A stretch of 64,000 nucleotides of DNA from Oscillospiraceae bacterium (GTDB lineage Bacteria; Bacillota; Clostridia; Oscillospirales; Oscillospiraceae). The DNA is taken from positions 23,310-87,309 of the forward strand of contig SVMM01000017.1 of the NCBI GenBank assembly GCA_015067435.1, in the 5' to 3' direction. The notes below the pieces were generated by a model, which did not search any database, had not been told where the DNA came from, and saw nothing but the letters and a program-made list of their open reading frames with translations. Positions 42,740 through 51,943 of this stretch are shown one piece after another (position 1 is the stretch's first letter; every line of letters begins with the position of its first letter). Both the position numbers and the translations under genes were made by a program.

Positions 42740-43237
42740 GTGGCGGAAGCCAATCGGGAGGACAAGCTCTCGCAGATCTACAGTCTCTATCGCGCGCCCA
42801 TGCTCCGCCTCGCGCTCCGCATCCTCGGCGACGGGCGCGACGCCGAGGACGCCGTGCACGACGCCTTTGAGAGCATCGCGCGCAGCATAGGCCGCCTCCG
42901 CGAGGCGGATGATCCGAAGACACGCGGCTTCGTCATGGTCGTCACCGAACGCAAGGCGATCGACCTGCTGCGCGCAAAGCGCCGTCAGGAGACCGGAGAG
43001 CTGGACGAGGACGCCGGCTGCGTGGAATTTCCCGACACGGGCGCGCACGGTCTCGCGTGGTGCATGACGAAGCTGCCGCCGCGCTACCGCGAGGTCCTGC
43101 TGCTCCGCTTTGTCTACGGCTACAGCATGCGCGAGACAGCGGAGCTGATGGATATCCCGTTTTCCACGGTGGGCAAGCTCTCCCAGCGTGCCAAGGAGCG
43201 GCTGTACGAGATCTGCCGAAGCGAGGGCGTGCTGTAG
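42740..43237 (+). CDS. ECF-type RNA polymerase sigma factor
   Basis: 165 residues from GTG 42740 (AAAGGTGG upstream). Region 2 is YRAPMLRLALRILGDGRDAEDAVHDAFESIARSIGRL...TRGFVMVVTERKAIDLLRAKRR (core binding and -10 recognition). Region 4 is LPPRYREVLLLRFVYGYSMRETAELMDIPFSTVGKLSQRAKERLYE, a helix-turn-helix for -35 recognition. No anti-sigma gene is adjacent. It is divergent from the EF-hand operon with which it may share control. Confidence 0.92.
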   Translation: MAEANREDKLSQIYSLYRAPMLRLALRILGDGRDAEDAVHDAFESIARSIGRLREADDPKTRGFVMVVTERKAIDLLRAKRRQETGELDEDAGCVEFPDTGAHGLAWCMTKLPPRYREVLLLRFVYGYSMRETAELMDIPFSTVGKLSQRAKERLYEICRSEGVL

Positions 43238-43279
43238 GCGCAGGAAAATCAATGCAGTCATTCGGAGGAAGTGGGAATC

Positions 43280-43765
43280 ATGGTCCATCTGGAAAAGGTG
43301 ACTTATCGGAATTTTGAGGACGTTACCGACCTGAGCATATTCGAGTCGCAGTATCCTTTCGTCGCCAACAACGTGGAAAGCATCGCGGAGGCTTATCTCG
43401 CCCTCATGTCGGGCGAGGCCTACGCCTATCCCTTCGGCGTCTACGACGACGAAACGCCGGTCGGCTTTCTGATGATCGGGTATAACGAAGCCGCGATTGA
43501 GGAGAACGCGCCGGAGGTGCTCAAAGACAACTACACGCTCTGGCGGTTGATGATCGACAAACGCTATCAGGGAAAGGGCTTCGGCCGGGAGGCCGTACGG
43601 CTCGGACTGGAGTTTATCAGAACGTGGCCGCACGGGAACGCGGAATACTGCGTTCTCTCCTACAATCCCGAAAACGAGGTTGCGAAAAAGCTGTACGCCT
43701 CCTTCGGATTCGTGGAAAACGGTGAAACGGATGATGACGAGGTCGTCGCCGTGCTGAAGCTGTAA
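43280..43765 (+). CDS. GNAT acetyltransferase, diamine/spermidine acetyltransferase-like
   Basis: 161 residues from ATG 43280 (GGAGGAAG eleven bases upstream). The acetyl-CoA site is LWRLMIDKRYQGKGFGREAVRLGLEFI (Q-G-x-G-F-G), and YNPENEVAKKLYASFGFVENGE is the typical end of BltD/PaiA-like enzymes. The early part YPFGVYDDETPVGFLMIGYN is also characteristic. Substrate is inferred as a small amine. It follows the sigma gene by 42 bp and may be cotranscribed. Confidence 0.85.
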   Translation: MVHLEKVTYRNFEDVTDLSIFESQYPFVANNVESIAEAYLALMSGEAYAYPFGVYDDETPVGFLMIGYNEAAIEENAPEVLKDNYTLWRLMIDKRYQGKGFGREAVRLGLEFIRTWPHGNAEYCVLSYNPENEVAKKLYASFGFVENGETDDDEVVAVLKL

Positions 43766-43775
43766 GAAAACACAG

Positions 43776-43823
43776 CCCCCGCGGGATCGGGCGCAGGCGC
43801 ACCGAGATACCGCGGGGGTTTTT
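43776..43823 (+). terminator. Rho-independent terminator
   Basis: CCCCCGCGG and CCGCGGGGG arms with a 25-base interior followed by TTTTT, 11 bp after the acetyltransferase stop and facing the convergent TspO gene. Confidence 0.8.
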
Positions 43824-43871
43824 ACAGATTGCCGCAGCCGGGCAAGGGCGTGCGGCGGGCGGCGTAAGCGC

Positions 43872-44345
43872 TCACCGGTTCAGCAGCCACACGCCGGCGT
43901 TCAGATAGCCCGCGAATGCCACCCATACGAGATACGGTATTTGCAGCAGCGCGGCGGCGCGGTCGACCTTGCCGAAGGTCAGCGTCATCAGCAGGATCAG
44001 CGCCCACAGGATCACCAGCCAGACGAACGCAAAGCCGAACGAGCGCAGATTGAAAAAGAGGATGCTCCAGACGAAGTTGAACGCGAGCTGAAGGAAGAAA
44101 AGCCGCAGTCCCCGCGCGCGGAGCGCGGAAGCTTGCGTCAGGGACACGCGCGCTGCGCCGACGCCCATCAGCGCGTAGAGGACGCCCCACACGATGGGAA
44201 AGACGATGGCGGGCGGCGAGAGCGGCGGCTTTGCCACGGTGGCGGCGTAGACCTTCGTCCCCTCCCGCGTCAGAAATCCGGCGAGCGCGCCGACCGCCTC
44301 CGCGATCACGATCCAAAGCGCATAGGTTTTCCAGTTCTGTTTCAT
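43872..44345 (-). CDS. tspO: TspO/MBR family membrane protein
   Basis: 157 residues with five membrane segments: WIVIAEAVGALAGFLT, PAIVFPIVWGVLYALMGVGAAR, LFFLQLAFNFVWSILFFNL, FGFAFVWLVILWALILLMTLTF and AALLQIPYLVWVAFAGYLNAGVWLLN. The motif KPPLSPPAIVFPIVWGVLYALMG and the W/N-rich last helix are diagnostic of TspO, which binds porphyrins and tryptophan-like ligands. Single gene between convergent and divergent neighbours. Confidence 0.94.
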   Translation of the reverse strand: MKQNWKTYALWIVIAEAVGALAGFLTREGTKVYAATVAKPPLSPPAIVFPIVWGVLYALMGVGAARVSLTQASALRARGLRLFFLQLAFNFVWSILFFNLRSFGFAFVWLVILWALILLMTLTFGKVDRAAALLQIPYLVWVAFAGYLNAGVWLLNR

Positions 44346-44463
44346 TGCAAATCACCCGAGCCATAGTTTACGCAGGCGCAAAGCAGTCTATGCCTGCCAA
44401 ACGGCGGCACGGCGGACGGTGCAAAGTTTTTTCGCGCAATTTGCGAAGCGGGCTTTTTTCTGC

Positions 44464-44492
44464 TTGCCGCCCTGCCGCTTTTGGGCTATAAT
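44464..44492 (+). promoter_or_regulatory. Sigma-A promoter of the lipoprotein gene
   Basis: TTGCCG (44464-44469), 17 bases, TATAAT (44487-44492), with the ATG of the lipoprotein gene 38 bases downstream and GAGGAGGAGA between. Confidence 0.75.
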
Positions 44493-44530
44493 CGAGCAGG
44501 ACCGATCAAAAGTCCGAGGAGGAGAATGAA

Positions 44531-45769
44531 ATGAAAAAGAAGCTAACCGCCATTTTGCTTTTTATCGCGCTTCTCGCGTCGGTGCTTGCCGGCTGCAACG
44601 AAAGCCAGCCGTCCGCACCGACGCAGCAGCCGTCCGCCGCGCCGGCGGCGACCGGGCAGCCGGCTGCGAAGCCCGCCAACACGCCGTCCGCGTCTCCGGA
44701 GCCGTCCATGGTGCCGAACCCCGACGTGGAAAAGGTGTATCAGGAGGCGCTCCTCGCCTATGAGCCGGTGATGGAGCAGAACTGCGACGTCATCTACAAC
44801 GGCATCAGCGTCGAGATGGACTATCCGTTCGTCTCCTCCGGCGTGATGGAGGTTTCCTCGATGGAGCGCGGCAAGCTGCTCCAATATCTGGGCTATACGT
44901 TCGAGGACATCAACGGCGACGATATCCCCGAGCTGCTCATCGGCACCATCCCGGACGGTACCGCCGAGGTGCCGGAAACACAGCTTTTTTTGAGCGGCTA
45001 CACCTGCAAGGACGGCGAGCCGGTCTGCTTCTTAGAGGGCTGGGCGCGCAGCGTCTATGAGTATCTGGGCGACGGGCGCTTCTTCCACTACGGCTCCGGC
45101 GGATATGCGTACAGCGGCTTCGGGACGTTCCACATCTCGGAGGATGGCACGGAGCTGATTGCCGAGGAGTGGTATTTCAGCGACACGAAGGGTCCGGACA
45201 ACTCTGAAATCGCCTATTTCCACAACACGACGGGTGAATGGGACAAGGACGCGTCGGAGGAGCTGGACCTCGACAACGACGCGTTCTGGGCGCTTTCCAA
45301 CGAATACGACACGGAGCTCGAAATGCTGAATCTGATGCCGTTCTCCGCCTACACGTACACGGGCTTCATCGCGCAGCCGCTCGAATGCAAGGTGCGCGCG
45401 GACTTTTTCGACGAGGCGGCGCATCAGTATGTACAGTACGACTATGACGACGCTTCCGAATTCTTTGACCCCGACGAGACGTTTGAGTGCACGGTTCTGT
45501 TCCGCTCGGAGAAGGGCGTGAAGGACTTCACGCTGCTCGCGCTGACGCTCAGCGGCACGGATGCAAACGGGCAGGCGGCGTTCGACGCCGTCGAGGTGTT
45601 CAGCGTTCCGGAGCTGCGCGCGGGCGTCCCGCTCATGGTCCCGATGAACTTCCCCGGCGATATTCCGAGCAACGGCTTTTCCTATACGGACACGGACGCG
45701 ACCGTCGAGACGTTCACCATCGGCACGAGCGGGCGCGACGGCTCGCTGGTGATCGTCCCGCTGGACTGA
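44531..45769 (+). CDS. Surface lipoprotein, function unknown
   Basis: 412 residues. A lipoprotein signal peptide is clear: MKKKLTAILLFIALLASVLAGC with lipobox LAGC at 19-22. A Pro/Ala/Ser/Thr-rich spacer (about 25-65) follows, then a globular part starting VEKVYQEALLAYEPVMEQ with the segment LLQYLGYTFEDINGDDIPELLIGTI, a D-x-N-x-D-x-x-PELL calcium-loop-like motif common in clostridial secreted proteins. The C-terminal 130 residues are beta-rich. Function not recognised. Single-gene unit with its own promoter and a terminator-like hairpin after it. Confidence 0.85.
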   Translation: MKKKLTAILLFIALLASVLAGCNESQPSAPTQQPSAAPAATGQPAAKPANTPSASPEPSMVPNPDVEKVYQEALLAYEPVMEQNCDVIYNGISVEMDYPFVSSGVMEVSSMERGKLLQYLGYTFEDINGDDIPELLIGTIPDGTAEVPETQLFLSGYTCKDGEPVCFLEGWARSVYEYLGDGRFFHYGSGGYAYSGFGTFHISEDGTELIAEEWYFSDTKGPDNSEIAYFHNTTGEWDKDASEELDLDNDAFWALSNEYDTELEMLNLMPFSAYTYTGFIAQPLECKVRADFFDEAAHQYVQYDYDDASEFFDPDETFECTVLFRSEKGVKDFTLLALTLSGTDANGQAAFDAVEVFSVPELRAGVPLMVPMNFPGDIPSNGFSYTDTDATVETFTIGTSGRDGSLVIVPLD

Positions 45770-45811
45770 TCCCCGCGTCCCGCTCCCGTGCGGAGCGAAA
45801 CGCAATATACA

Positions 45812-45850
45812 ACGAGGAACGCGCTCTTTCAAACGGAGCGCGTTCCTCGT
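45812..45850. terminator. Hairpin between convergent genes
   Basis: A 15-bp perfect stem (ACGAGGAACGCGCTC and complement) with a 9-base loop between the lipoprotein and histidine kinase genes. U-runs on either side are weak, so it may act as a shared bidirectional terminator. Confidence 0.65.
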
Positions 45851-45872
45851 CTGTCTATGACTATTTCGGTCA

Positions 45873-48800
45873 TCACGTATCAAGGATCTCATCGATCTGA
45901 TCCCAGTTGAACGCGTCGATCGCAAGCCGCAGCGCTTCGATGCGCGCGCGTTCGGTCTCCGGAATGCGGTAGCGCTTGAGAAATTCCAGCGTGTGCGCGA
46001 TGCGGTCTGTGTCGAAGTCGGCAGCGAACCGGCGGATGACGTCGTATGTCTCGCGCAGCTCCTTGTCGGATATGAGCGGCAGCGACCCATCCTCCGCCTG
46101 CTCCGCCGCGTACAGCGGCGCAAGCGCCTCGCCCAGCGCGCGGTAACGCGGCAGCAGCTCGTCAAAGCCGTCGAAGAGCGTTTGCGCGTCGCCCGCGATG
46201 CCCGCGTTCTCCAGCTGTTCCGCCAGCGCGCTGAGCTCCACCGCGCCGATGGCGCGGGACGTGCTCTTGAGGGCGTGCACCTTAGTGGTGGCGTTCGCCG
46301 CGTCGCCCGTGCGGCGGAAGCTCTCGATCTCATCCGCGCCGGACGCCGCGCTGCGCGCGAAGACCGTCAGCGTGTCGAGATAGGTCTCCGCCGTGCCGCA
46401 GAACCTGAGTCCGGCTTCGACGTTCAGTTCCCCGATCTCCCGCAGATAGTCCGGCAGCTCGGCGGAGGACGCATCCGCTGCTTCGGCGTCCGCGGCGTCC
46501 GCTTTCTCCACTTTTTCCGCCGGAAGGTGGTCCATCAGCATTTTTTCCAGCTTGATGCCGTCCACCGGCTTGGAGAGGTAGTCCGAGAAGCCTGCGTTCA
46601 GATACATTTCCCGCGCGCCGGAGATGGCGTTTGCCGTCAGCGCGATATACGGCCTGTCCGCAAGGCCCGGCAGCTCCTTCAACGCCCGCATCGTTTCCAC
46701 GCCGTCCATCCCCGGCATCATGTGGTCGACAAAAAAGACGTCGTAAGGCCTCTGCGCCGCCATGACCAGCGCCTCCTTGCCGGAGACCGCCGTGTCGACC
46801 CGCACCTGCGTCTTTTTGAGAAGGCTGCGGATCATGGTGAGATTGACCTGCGTGTCGTCCACGACCAGCACCTGCGCGTCCGGCGCATGGAACAGCTCGC
46901 GGTACGCCTTGCGCGGCGCGCCGACCTGATTGTGCTCCGAAAAGCTGCCGATCGGCTCCCAGCGGATGACGTCCTGCTCCACGGCGAAGGAGAACGTCGA
47001 GCCCGCGCCGTATTCGCTTTCGACTTCGAGGCGGCTGCCCATCAGCGTGAGCAGCTGCCACGTGATATTCAGGCCGAGGCCCGTGCCCTCGATGCTGCGG
47101 TTGCGCAGCTCCTCGATCCGCTCAAACGGCGAAAACAGCCTCTCCATCGCCTCGGGCCTGATGCCGATGCCCGTGTCGGAAACGGAGAATATGAGCGCGA
47201 TCCTGTCGTCCCCGCGCTTGTCATAGCCGACGCGCATCGTGACGGAGCCCTTTTCCGTGTATTTCACGGCATTGGTGAGGATGTTGAGCGCACACTGGCG
47301 GATACGAATCTCATCGCCGAACAGGAGGTGCGGGATATCACCGTCCGCCTCCACCTTGAGGCGCAGGCCCTTTTTCGCCGCGCCAGGTTTGATCATATTG
47401 ACAAGGTCGTTGACCAGAGAACCCAAGTCATACTGCGTGGGCAGGATCTCCATCTTGCCCTCTTCGATCTTGGAGAAGTCCAGGATGTCGTTGATGATGG
47501 ACAGAAGCGTCCGTCCCGCCGACTGGATATCGCCGGCATAGGAGAGCGTCTCCGGCTCGCTGCTTTCGCGCAGGATCATCTCGTCCATGCCGAGGATCGT
47601 GTTGATCGGCGTGCGGATCTCGTGCGACATGCTGGCGAGAAACGTGGATTTTGCCTGACTCGCCCGCTGCGCCTCCTGCACGTACTGCATCAGATCCCCG
47701 CTCATTGCCTGCATGAATCTGAGCGTGCGCTCGGACAGCGGGCGCATCCCCGGTGTGTCGGAAAAGATCGGCTCGCGCTCGTCCGGCGAGGCCGAGCGCG
47801 GCTCGCCCTCGCGCATTCCGATGGCGACGAGCGCGCTATTGAGCAGCTCGCCCCGTCCGTGGTGATAGTAGATCTCGCCCGCGGCGCTGCAATGGAGCAC
47901 GCCCGGCACGATGCGGCGGAAGCATTCCAGCTCCAGCAGCGCGTCCTCGCGCAACATGAACGACCGGTTGCCGCACGCGAACAGTTCGAGCGCCTGCGGG
48001 GCGAATTCCCGAATCTCGCGGCTGCGCTTCTCGGTATCGGCAAGCAGGTCGCCGCGCACCGTATAGGAAAAGCGCAGCGTTTCCCCTGCGCGGACGGAAC
48101 CCATGAAGACCAGGCTGCCGTCTTCGGTGCGGGTGAACGGCGTCCTGCCGATCAGCAGGCCGTTGCGCTCGACCACCAGTGGGAATTCGCAGCAGTTGAC
48201 GGTCAGATAATCGTCGAACCGGATGCCCAGATACTTGTGATAGATTTCCTCCGGCGTGACGCCGTCGATCGCGGCGATGGTCGCGTCGCCCATAAAGAAC
48301 TCCTGCTCCGCCAGCGTAACGGGCATGGCCTTGCCGATCGCCTTCCAGCCGAAAATATACTCGGCGTCGACGTGCAGGTCCTCGCCGGTGTAAAGCAAAA
48401 GCGCGATACACTCCCGGTACGAGCGCCGCTCGTCAAAAACAAACGGCACCGTCTCCCGCTTGGCAATGTGGTACACCTCCGCCACCGTGCCGAAAAACGG
48501 GATATCCTCAAAGCCCTCGGTCAGCCGCTCAAGCAATGTGGATATATGCTGGTAGAGGCCCGCGAGCGTCACGCACACACCCCTGAGGTTCGGCGTGGCC
48601 GCGATTTCGGCGCGGATTGCGCGGCGGATCTCCTCCGGCGTACCCGCGTCCGGCGTGAAATAGAGCGGGCGCACCTGCGCGTGCTCGAAAAAGAAGAAGC
48701 CCAGACGCAGCACCGGATTTTCATCGAAAATGATCCGGTCAAAGCTGCTTTTCGGCGGCCTTGCCATGTGTATGGTCAGCCCGGTGACGATCAACTGAGG

Positions 48801-48974
48801 AAACGCCTCGCAGATCGGGCGGATCAGCTCCGTCGTCTCGTCGTAGGAAAAGGCGAACACAAAGACCCGCATCATGGAACATCCGGCGGCGGCGACTTCC
48901 GGAATATCCCGCAGGGTTTCCACGACGTGCCGGGCTTCGTCTTGCGTCGAGATCTCAAAAGTCTTTTGCAGCAT
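45873..48974 (-). CDS. FIST-domain hybrid sensor histidine kinase with receiver and Hpt
   Basis: 1033 residues, soluble. Residues 1-390 are FIST N and C domains (ligand-binding, predicted amino-acid sensors; LRLGFFFFEHAQVRP, GRTPFTRTEDGSLVFMGSVRAGETLRF). HisKA follows with SHEIRTPIN (His about 451). The ATPase domain has NILTNAVKYTEKG, DTGIGI and GTGLGL. A receiver has VDDTQVN, VDHMMPGMDG (Asp about 755) and LSKPVDG. A C-terminal Hpt domain has KVHALKSTSRAIGA (His about 905). All phosphorelay residues are present, so it should be active. No response regulator with DNA binding is adjacent; the LytTR protein 6 kb away is a possible target but this is not shown. Confidence 0.95.
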   Translation of the reverse strand: MLQKTFEISTQDEARHVVETLRDIPEVAAAGCSMMRVFVFAFSYDETTELIRPICEAFPQLIVTGLTIHMARPPKSSFDRIIFDENPVLRLGFFFFEHAQVRPLYFTPDAGTPEEIRRAIRAEIAATPNLRGVCVTLAGLYQHISTLLERLTEGFEDIPFFGTVAEVYHIAKRETVPFVFDERRSYRECIALLLYTGEDLHVDAEYIFGWKAIGKAMPVTLAEQEFFMGDATIAAIDGVTPEEIYHKYLGIRFDDYLTVNCCEFPLVVERNGLLIGRTPFTRTEDGSLVFMGSVRAGETLRFSYTVRGDLLADTEKRSREIREFAPQALELFACGNRSFMLREDALLELECFRRIVPGVLHCSAAGEIYYHHGRGELLNSALVAIGMREGEPRSASPDEREPIFSDTPGMRPLSERTLRFMQAMSGDLMQYVQEAQRASQAKSTFLASMSHEIRTPINTILGMDEMILRESSEPETLSYAGDIQSAGRTLLSIINDILDFSKIEEGKMEILPTQYDLGSLVNDLVNMIKPGAAKKGLRLKVEADGDIPHLLFGDEIRIRQCALNILTNAVKYTEKGSVTMRVGYDKRGDDRIALIFSVSDTGIGIRPEAMERLFSPFERIEELRNRSIEGTGLGLNITWQLLTLMGSRLEVESEYGAGSTFSFAVEQDVIRWEPIGSFSEHNQVGAPRKAYRELFHAPDAQVLVVDDTQVNLTMIRSLLKKTQVRVDTAVSGKEALVMAAQRPYDVFFVDHMMPGMDGVETMRALKELPGLADRPYIALTANAISGAREMYLNAGFSDYLSKPVDGIKLEKMLMDHLPAEKVEKADAADAEAADASSAELPDYLREIGELNVEAGLRFCGTAETYLDTLTVFARSAASGADEIESFRRTGDAANATTKVHALKSTSRAIGAVELSALAEQLENAGIAGDAQTLFDGFDELLPRYRALGEALAPLYAAEQAEDGSLPLISDKELRETYDVIRRFAADFDTDRIAHTLEFLKRYRIPETERARIEALRLAIDAFNWDQIDEILDT

Positions 48975-49122
48975 ATCTGTACCCGCCTTTCTGCAAAGGG
49001 TCTTCTCGCTCCATACGTCCGGATGTTCGGTCGGGTGAAGAGTTTATTTCAACCGTTTCATCGGTAAAATTATAACGAATCCGGCAAGTTCTGTCAAGGA
49101 AAGCTCGGCTGATACACCGGCG

Positions 49123-49947
49123 TCAGGGCTTCTCGTATGCCGCGATGACAAACTCGATCTCCGTGGTCAGGGTTTCCAGCCCGCCGAGCTTGTCCCTGTC
49201 CTTTTGACTGGTGTGGTAGTAATACGGCGTCATGCGGAAGACCGCCTCGATATCCCGCGGGCTTCGCAGCGTGATCTCGGCGGTGATCTTCTGCGTGCCC
49301 TTGAGCTTCAAGACTTCTGTGGCGGGCAGCTCCTCGTCGTTCGGATACGGAACGTCGTACAGCTTTTCCTTGAGCGCCCAGAGATGCCTGCCGCCGGGAA
49401 CAACGCTGTAAAGCGTGCCGCCGGACTTGAGAATGCGCGAGAACTCCCGTTCATGGAACGGCGCGAACAGGTGCGTGGCATAGTCAAAGCTCGCGTCCGC
49501 CACGGGGATCGCCGCCAGATTCGCCACGAAGCAGGTCGCCCCGCCGCGTTTGGCGGCAAGCCGCACCATTTCCTTGGAGAGGTCGAAGCCGTACACGGCA
49601 AGCGCGGGATTCTCCGCCAGGGCTGCGGTATAATATCCCTCGCCGCAGCAGATATCCAGCACAGTTCCGCGCTTTTCGGCGAACAGCGCGGTCAGCGCGG
49701 AGCGCAGCGGGCGGTAATACCCCTTGTCGAGAAAGTCTCGTCTGGAACGGGCGGATTCCTTGCTGTCGCCCATGCGGTCGCCGCTCTTTTGCGAGCGCAG
49801 CAGATTGATGTAACCCTCGCGGGCGACGTCGAAGGAGTGCCCCTTGGCGCAGGAAACGGCTTTCCCGCGGAGGGACAGGCTGCCGCCGCAGACCGGGCAG
49901 CGCAGCGGCGAGTCCGCTGCACCGGCTATTACTACGTCCCTAGGCAT
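49123..49947 (-). CDS. rlmA: RlmA-like 23S rRNA (guanine-N1) methyltransferase
   Basis: 274 residues, AAAAGGAGC before the ATG. An N-terminal zinc finger (LRCPVCGGSL...VSCAKGHSFD: C-x2-C...C-x3-H) is followed by YINLLRSQKSGDRMGDSKESARSRRDFLDKGYYRPL, the RlmA signature, and a class I SAM-binding fold (TVLDICCGEGYYTAAL, VYGFDLSKEMVRLAAKR). Homologues methylate G745 or G748 in 23S rRNA; the latter affects tylosin sensitivity. It lies just after the broken GIY-YIG gene on the same strand. Confidence 0.92.
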   Translation of the reverse strand: MPRDVVIAGAADSPLRCPVCGGSLSLRGKAVSCAKGHSFDVAREGYINLLRSQKSGDRMGDSKESARSRRDFLDKGYYRPLRSALTALFAEKRGTVLDICCGEGYYTAALAENPALAVYGFDLSKEMVRLAAKRGGATCFVANLAAIPVADASFDYATHLFAPFHEREFSRILKSGGTLYSVVPGGRHLWALKEKLYDVPYPNDEELPATEVLKLKGTQKITAEITLRSPRDIEAVFRMTPYYYHTSQKDRDKLGGLETLTTEIEFVIAAYEKP

Positions 49948-49971
49948 CTGCGTCAGCTCCTTTTCTTTTTA

Positions 49972-50073
49972 TCAGCGCCAGCTTCTCCCGCGCTTTTCGA
50001 GGTCGTTCGTCCAGCCGCAGTAGAGCGTCCCGTCCGCGCAGCGCAGGAGGTAGGTATAGTTCTGCTCCCCCAT
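49972..50073 (-). pseudogene. Truncated GIY-YIG nuclease (YhbQ/UPF0213 type)
   Basis: Only 33 codons: [33 protein letters not shown]. The N-terminal GIY-YIG core ([23 protein letters not shown]) is that of the small UPF0213 nucleases of about 85-100 residues. The protein stops right after the KR where the family continues with the catalytic Glu region. The remaining sequence up to rlmA does not restore the frame. It is probably the remnant of a deletion that joined the gene to rlmA. Confidence 0.75.
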
Positions 50074-50075
50074 CG

Positions 50076-50855
50076 TCAGCCCTTCAAGATTTCCTCGATC
50101 TTTGCGTTCGGCCTCGCGCTCATCTCCGCCCACGCGGGGCGGAAACCGCTGCGCAGAGCGTTTTTTGCCGATTTCACATTCGACCACGCCGCGCAATAGA
50201 ACGGCGCCTTATCGCGCAAGAGTATTTCGCGCGCGAGGCGGTTGGTCAGCGCCGAGGCAATGCCCTGCCGCCGATACATAGGCAGCACGTCCACGCCGAT
50301 CTGCCACATCTCGGCACAGTCCGCCGAGCAGCCCGCGAGCCCCACAAGCGTGTCGCCGTCGTATGCGCCGACGCCGAGCACGTCAAGCTGCGCGCGGTCC
50401 CTGCACAGCGCGTTGCTCCATTGCGGCACGTACAGCTCCGCAAAATCCCTCTGCTCCAAAATTCGCAGCTCATAGGGGCATTCGGTGCCTGACGCATAGA
50501 CGGCGTCCACATCCGGAAGATAGTATGTCGCCATGAAGCAGATCCGTGCGTCATAAGGCGCTAGGATGTCGTCCAGCTCATAAAGCCGCGGCGTGTCGAA
50601 GCAGTCCGCGATGTTCGATACGCCGTCCATGTACCGCTCCAGCTCCGGCAGCAGCTCCCGCTTGCCGCAGGCGACGACGCAGCTCCCGTAGGATACCAGC
50701 GCGCAGATGTGCGGCAGGCTCAGATACTTTCGCGCCTGATCAGAAGTAACGGATTCGTGCGTGCTGTTTGCCGCGCGCAAAAAGTCCTCCGGCACGCAGG
50801 AGCAGTCGACGGCGGACTGGCGCAGCGCGATTTGCAGGATATCCTTGTTGTTCAT
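50076..50855 (-). CDS. GNAT acetyltransferase
   Basis: 259 residues from ATG 50855. The N-terminal half ([45 protein letters not shown]) is a clostridial GNAT-associated domain; the C-terminal half is a GNAT fold with [83 protein letters not shown], where [10 protein letters not shown] is the CoA loop. Substrate unknown. It precedes the truncated nuclease by 2 bp. Confidence 0.88.
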   Translation of the reverse strand: MNNKDILQIALRQSAVDCSCVPEDFLRAANSTHESVTSDQARKYLSLPHICALVSYGSCVVACGKRELLPELERYMDGVSNIADCFDTPRLYELDDILAPYDARICFMATYYLPDVDAVYASGTECPYELRILEQRDFAELYVPQWSNALCRDRAQLDVLGVGAYDGDTLVGLAGCSADCAEMWQIGVDVLPMYRRQGIASALTNRLAREILLRDKAPFYCAAWSNVKSAKNALRSGFRPAWAEMSARPNAKIEEILKG

Positions 50856-51005
50856 GTCAACCTCACGTAAACAGCCATGCGGATATAGTCCATGGTTTGC
50901 TCCTCTGTCGCTCCCTTTGGGCATTGTCAGTCAAATCAGGAGCCGTTGTGTTTCTTAAGCTGATACTAGAATAATCCAGAAAGGCAGAAAAAGCAACTGC
51001 GCGAG

Positions 51006-51034
51006 TTGCAAGCAGCGTCGAGATGTGTTAGAGT
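51006..51034 (+). promoter_or_regulatory. Possible promoter of the tautomerase operon
   Basis: TTGCAA (51006-51011), 17 bases, TAGAGT (51029-51034), 55 bases before the tautomerase ATG. The elements are imperfect. Confidence 0.35.
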
Positions 51035-51089
51035 TCATGGTGGAAATACGTGTCCGTAATAGCCGTTTTGTATGAAAAGGAGGCGCCCC

Positions 51090-51329
51090 ATGCCCTACAT
51101 TGCCATAAAAGGCTTCCCCAAGGACGATGAGACCCTGCGCAAGGTCGCCGAGCGGTTCAATGAGACGCTGCTGGAGCTGTGGGGCTGTCAGCAGGAGCAC
51201 ATCAACATCTCCTTCGAGGCCGTGCCGCCCGAGGAGTGGGACGAGCGCATCGAGCACGGCGAGATCACACGGAACAGAGACAAGATGCTGATGCTCGGCG
51301 GCAAGTGGACGCAGGACAACAAGAAATGA
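51090..51329 (+). CDS. 4-oxalocrotonate tautomerase-family protein
   Basis: 79 residues from ATG 51090 with AAGGAGG upstream. After Met removal the N-terminus is Pro-Tyr-Ile-Ala-Ile, giving the catalytic Pro-1 of the tautomerase superfamily. The rest (KGFPKDDETLRKVAERFNETLLELWGCQQEHINISFEAVPPEEWDERI) has the helix-strand order of 4-OT monomers. The physiological substrate is unknown. Its stop overlaps the next start (ATGA), forming a three-gene operon. Confidence 0.88.
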   Translation: MPYIAIKGFPKDDETLRKVAERFNETLLELWGCQQEHINISFEAVPPEEWDERIEHGEITRNRDKMLMLGGKWTQDNKK

Positions 51330-51943
51330 TCAAGCTGTACAGTACAAAGAAAACGGAGCGCATCCTTGCCGAGTACGCTGACTGGATCGAAACCGTGTCC
51401 GAGCGGTATGCCATCCCCTCTGCCATGATAAAAGCCGTGCTGCGCAAGGAGATCGCGGACATCGACCTGCTGGACCCCGTCGCGGATTCTCTCGTTCGGT
51501 TCTACTGGCTGCGGCGTCGGCTGTTTGGCGGCGGTGCGACGAAGCGCCGCGGCATCCTCGGCAAGCGCGACAGCTCCACCGGCTGCGCGCAGATCTTCGC
51601 CTACGTCGCCATCAACGCCGCGGGCTACGCGCTGGATTGCGGACTGGACGACGCGGCGGGCCTGGGGCTGCCGGAGGATCGGCGGCCGGACAGGATGAAC
51701 GAGGACGATCTGCGCGCGATGTGGTATCGCCTCAAGCGGGACAGGAAGTTCAACATCCAGATGGGCACGCTGAACCTGATCTCCGCCGCGGACGAGATGA
51801 ACGGCCACACGGACTTCGCGCGATACACCCCCGACGAGTTTCAGCGGGCATTCACCCGCTACAACGCCAACACGGACCGCATCACGGCTTACGGCAAAGA
51901 GGTCTACGGCTACTACCTCAAGTACAAGGAAGAAAAACAATGA
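51326..51943 (+). CDS. Lysozyme-like (SLT-fold) protein, probable cell-wall hydrolase relative
   Basis: 205 residues from ATG 51326, overlapping the tautomerase stop. No signal peptide. The segment YAIPSAMIKAVLRKEIADIDLLDPVAD has a Glu in the place of the transglycosylase catalytic Glu, SSTGCAQIFAYVAINAAGYAL resembles the S-x-G-x-x-Q motif, and RYTPDEFQRAFTRYNANTDRITAYGKEVYGYYLKYKE resembles the AYN-x-G region. These are the three landmarks of SLT/goose-lysozyme folds. Lack of an export signal is odd for a wall hydrolase. It could be a domesticated phage lysin. Confidence 0.5.
   Translation: MIKLYSTKKTERILAEYADWIETVSERYAIPSAMIKAVLRKEIADIDLLDPVADSLVRFYWLRRRLFGGGATKRRGILGKRDSSTGCAQIFAYVAINAAGYALDCGLDDAAGLGLPEDRRPDRMNEDDLRAMWYRLKRDRKFNIQMGTLNLISAADEMNGHTDFARYTPDEFQRAFTRYNANTDRITAYGKEVYGYYLKYKEEKQ

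Noticed and set aside
44231..44364. Longer minus-strand frame overlapping tspO (43822-44364)
   Set aside because: Arg/Ala-rich translation in the wrong frame; TspO with five membrane helices is clearly the real gene.
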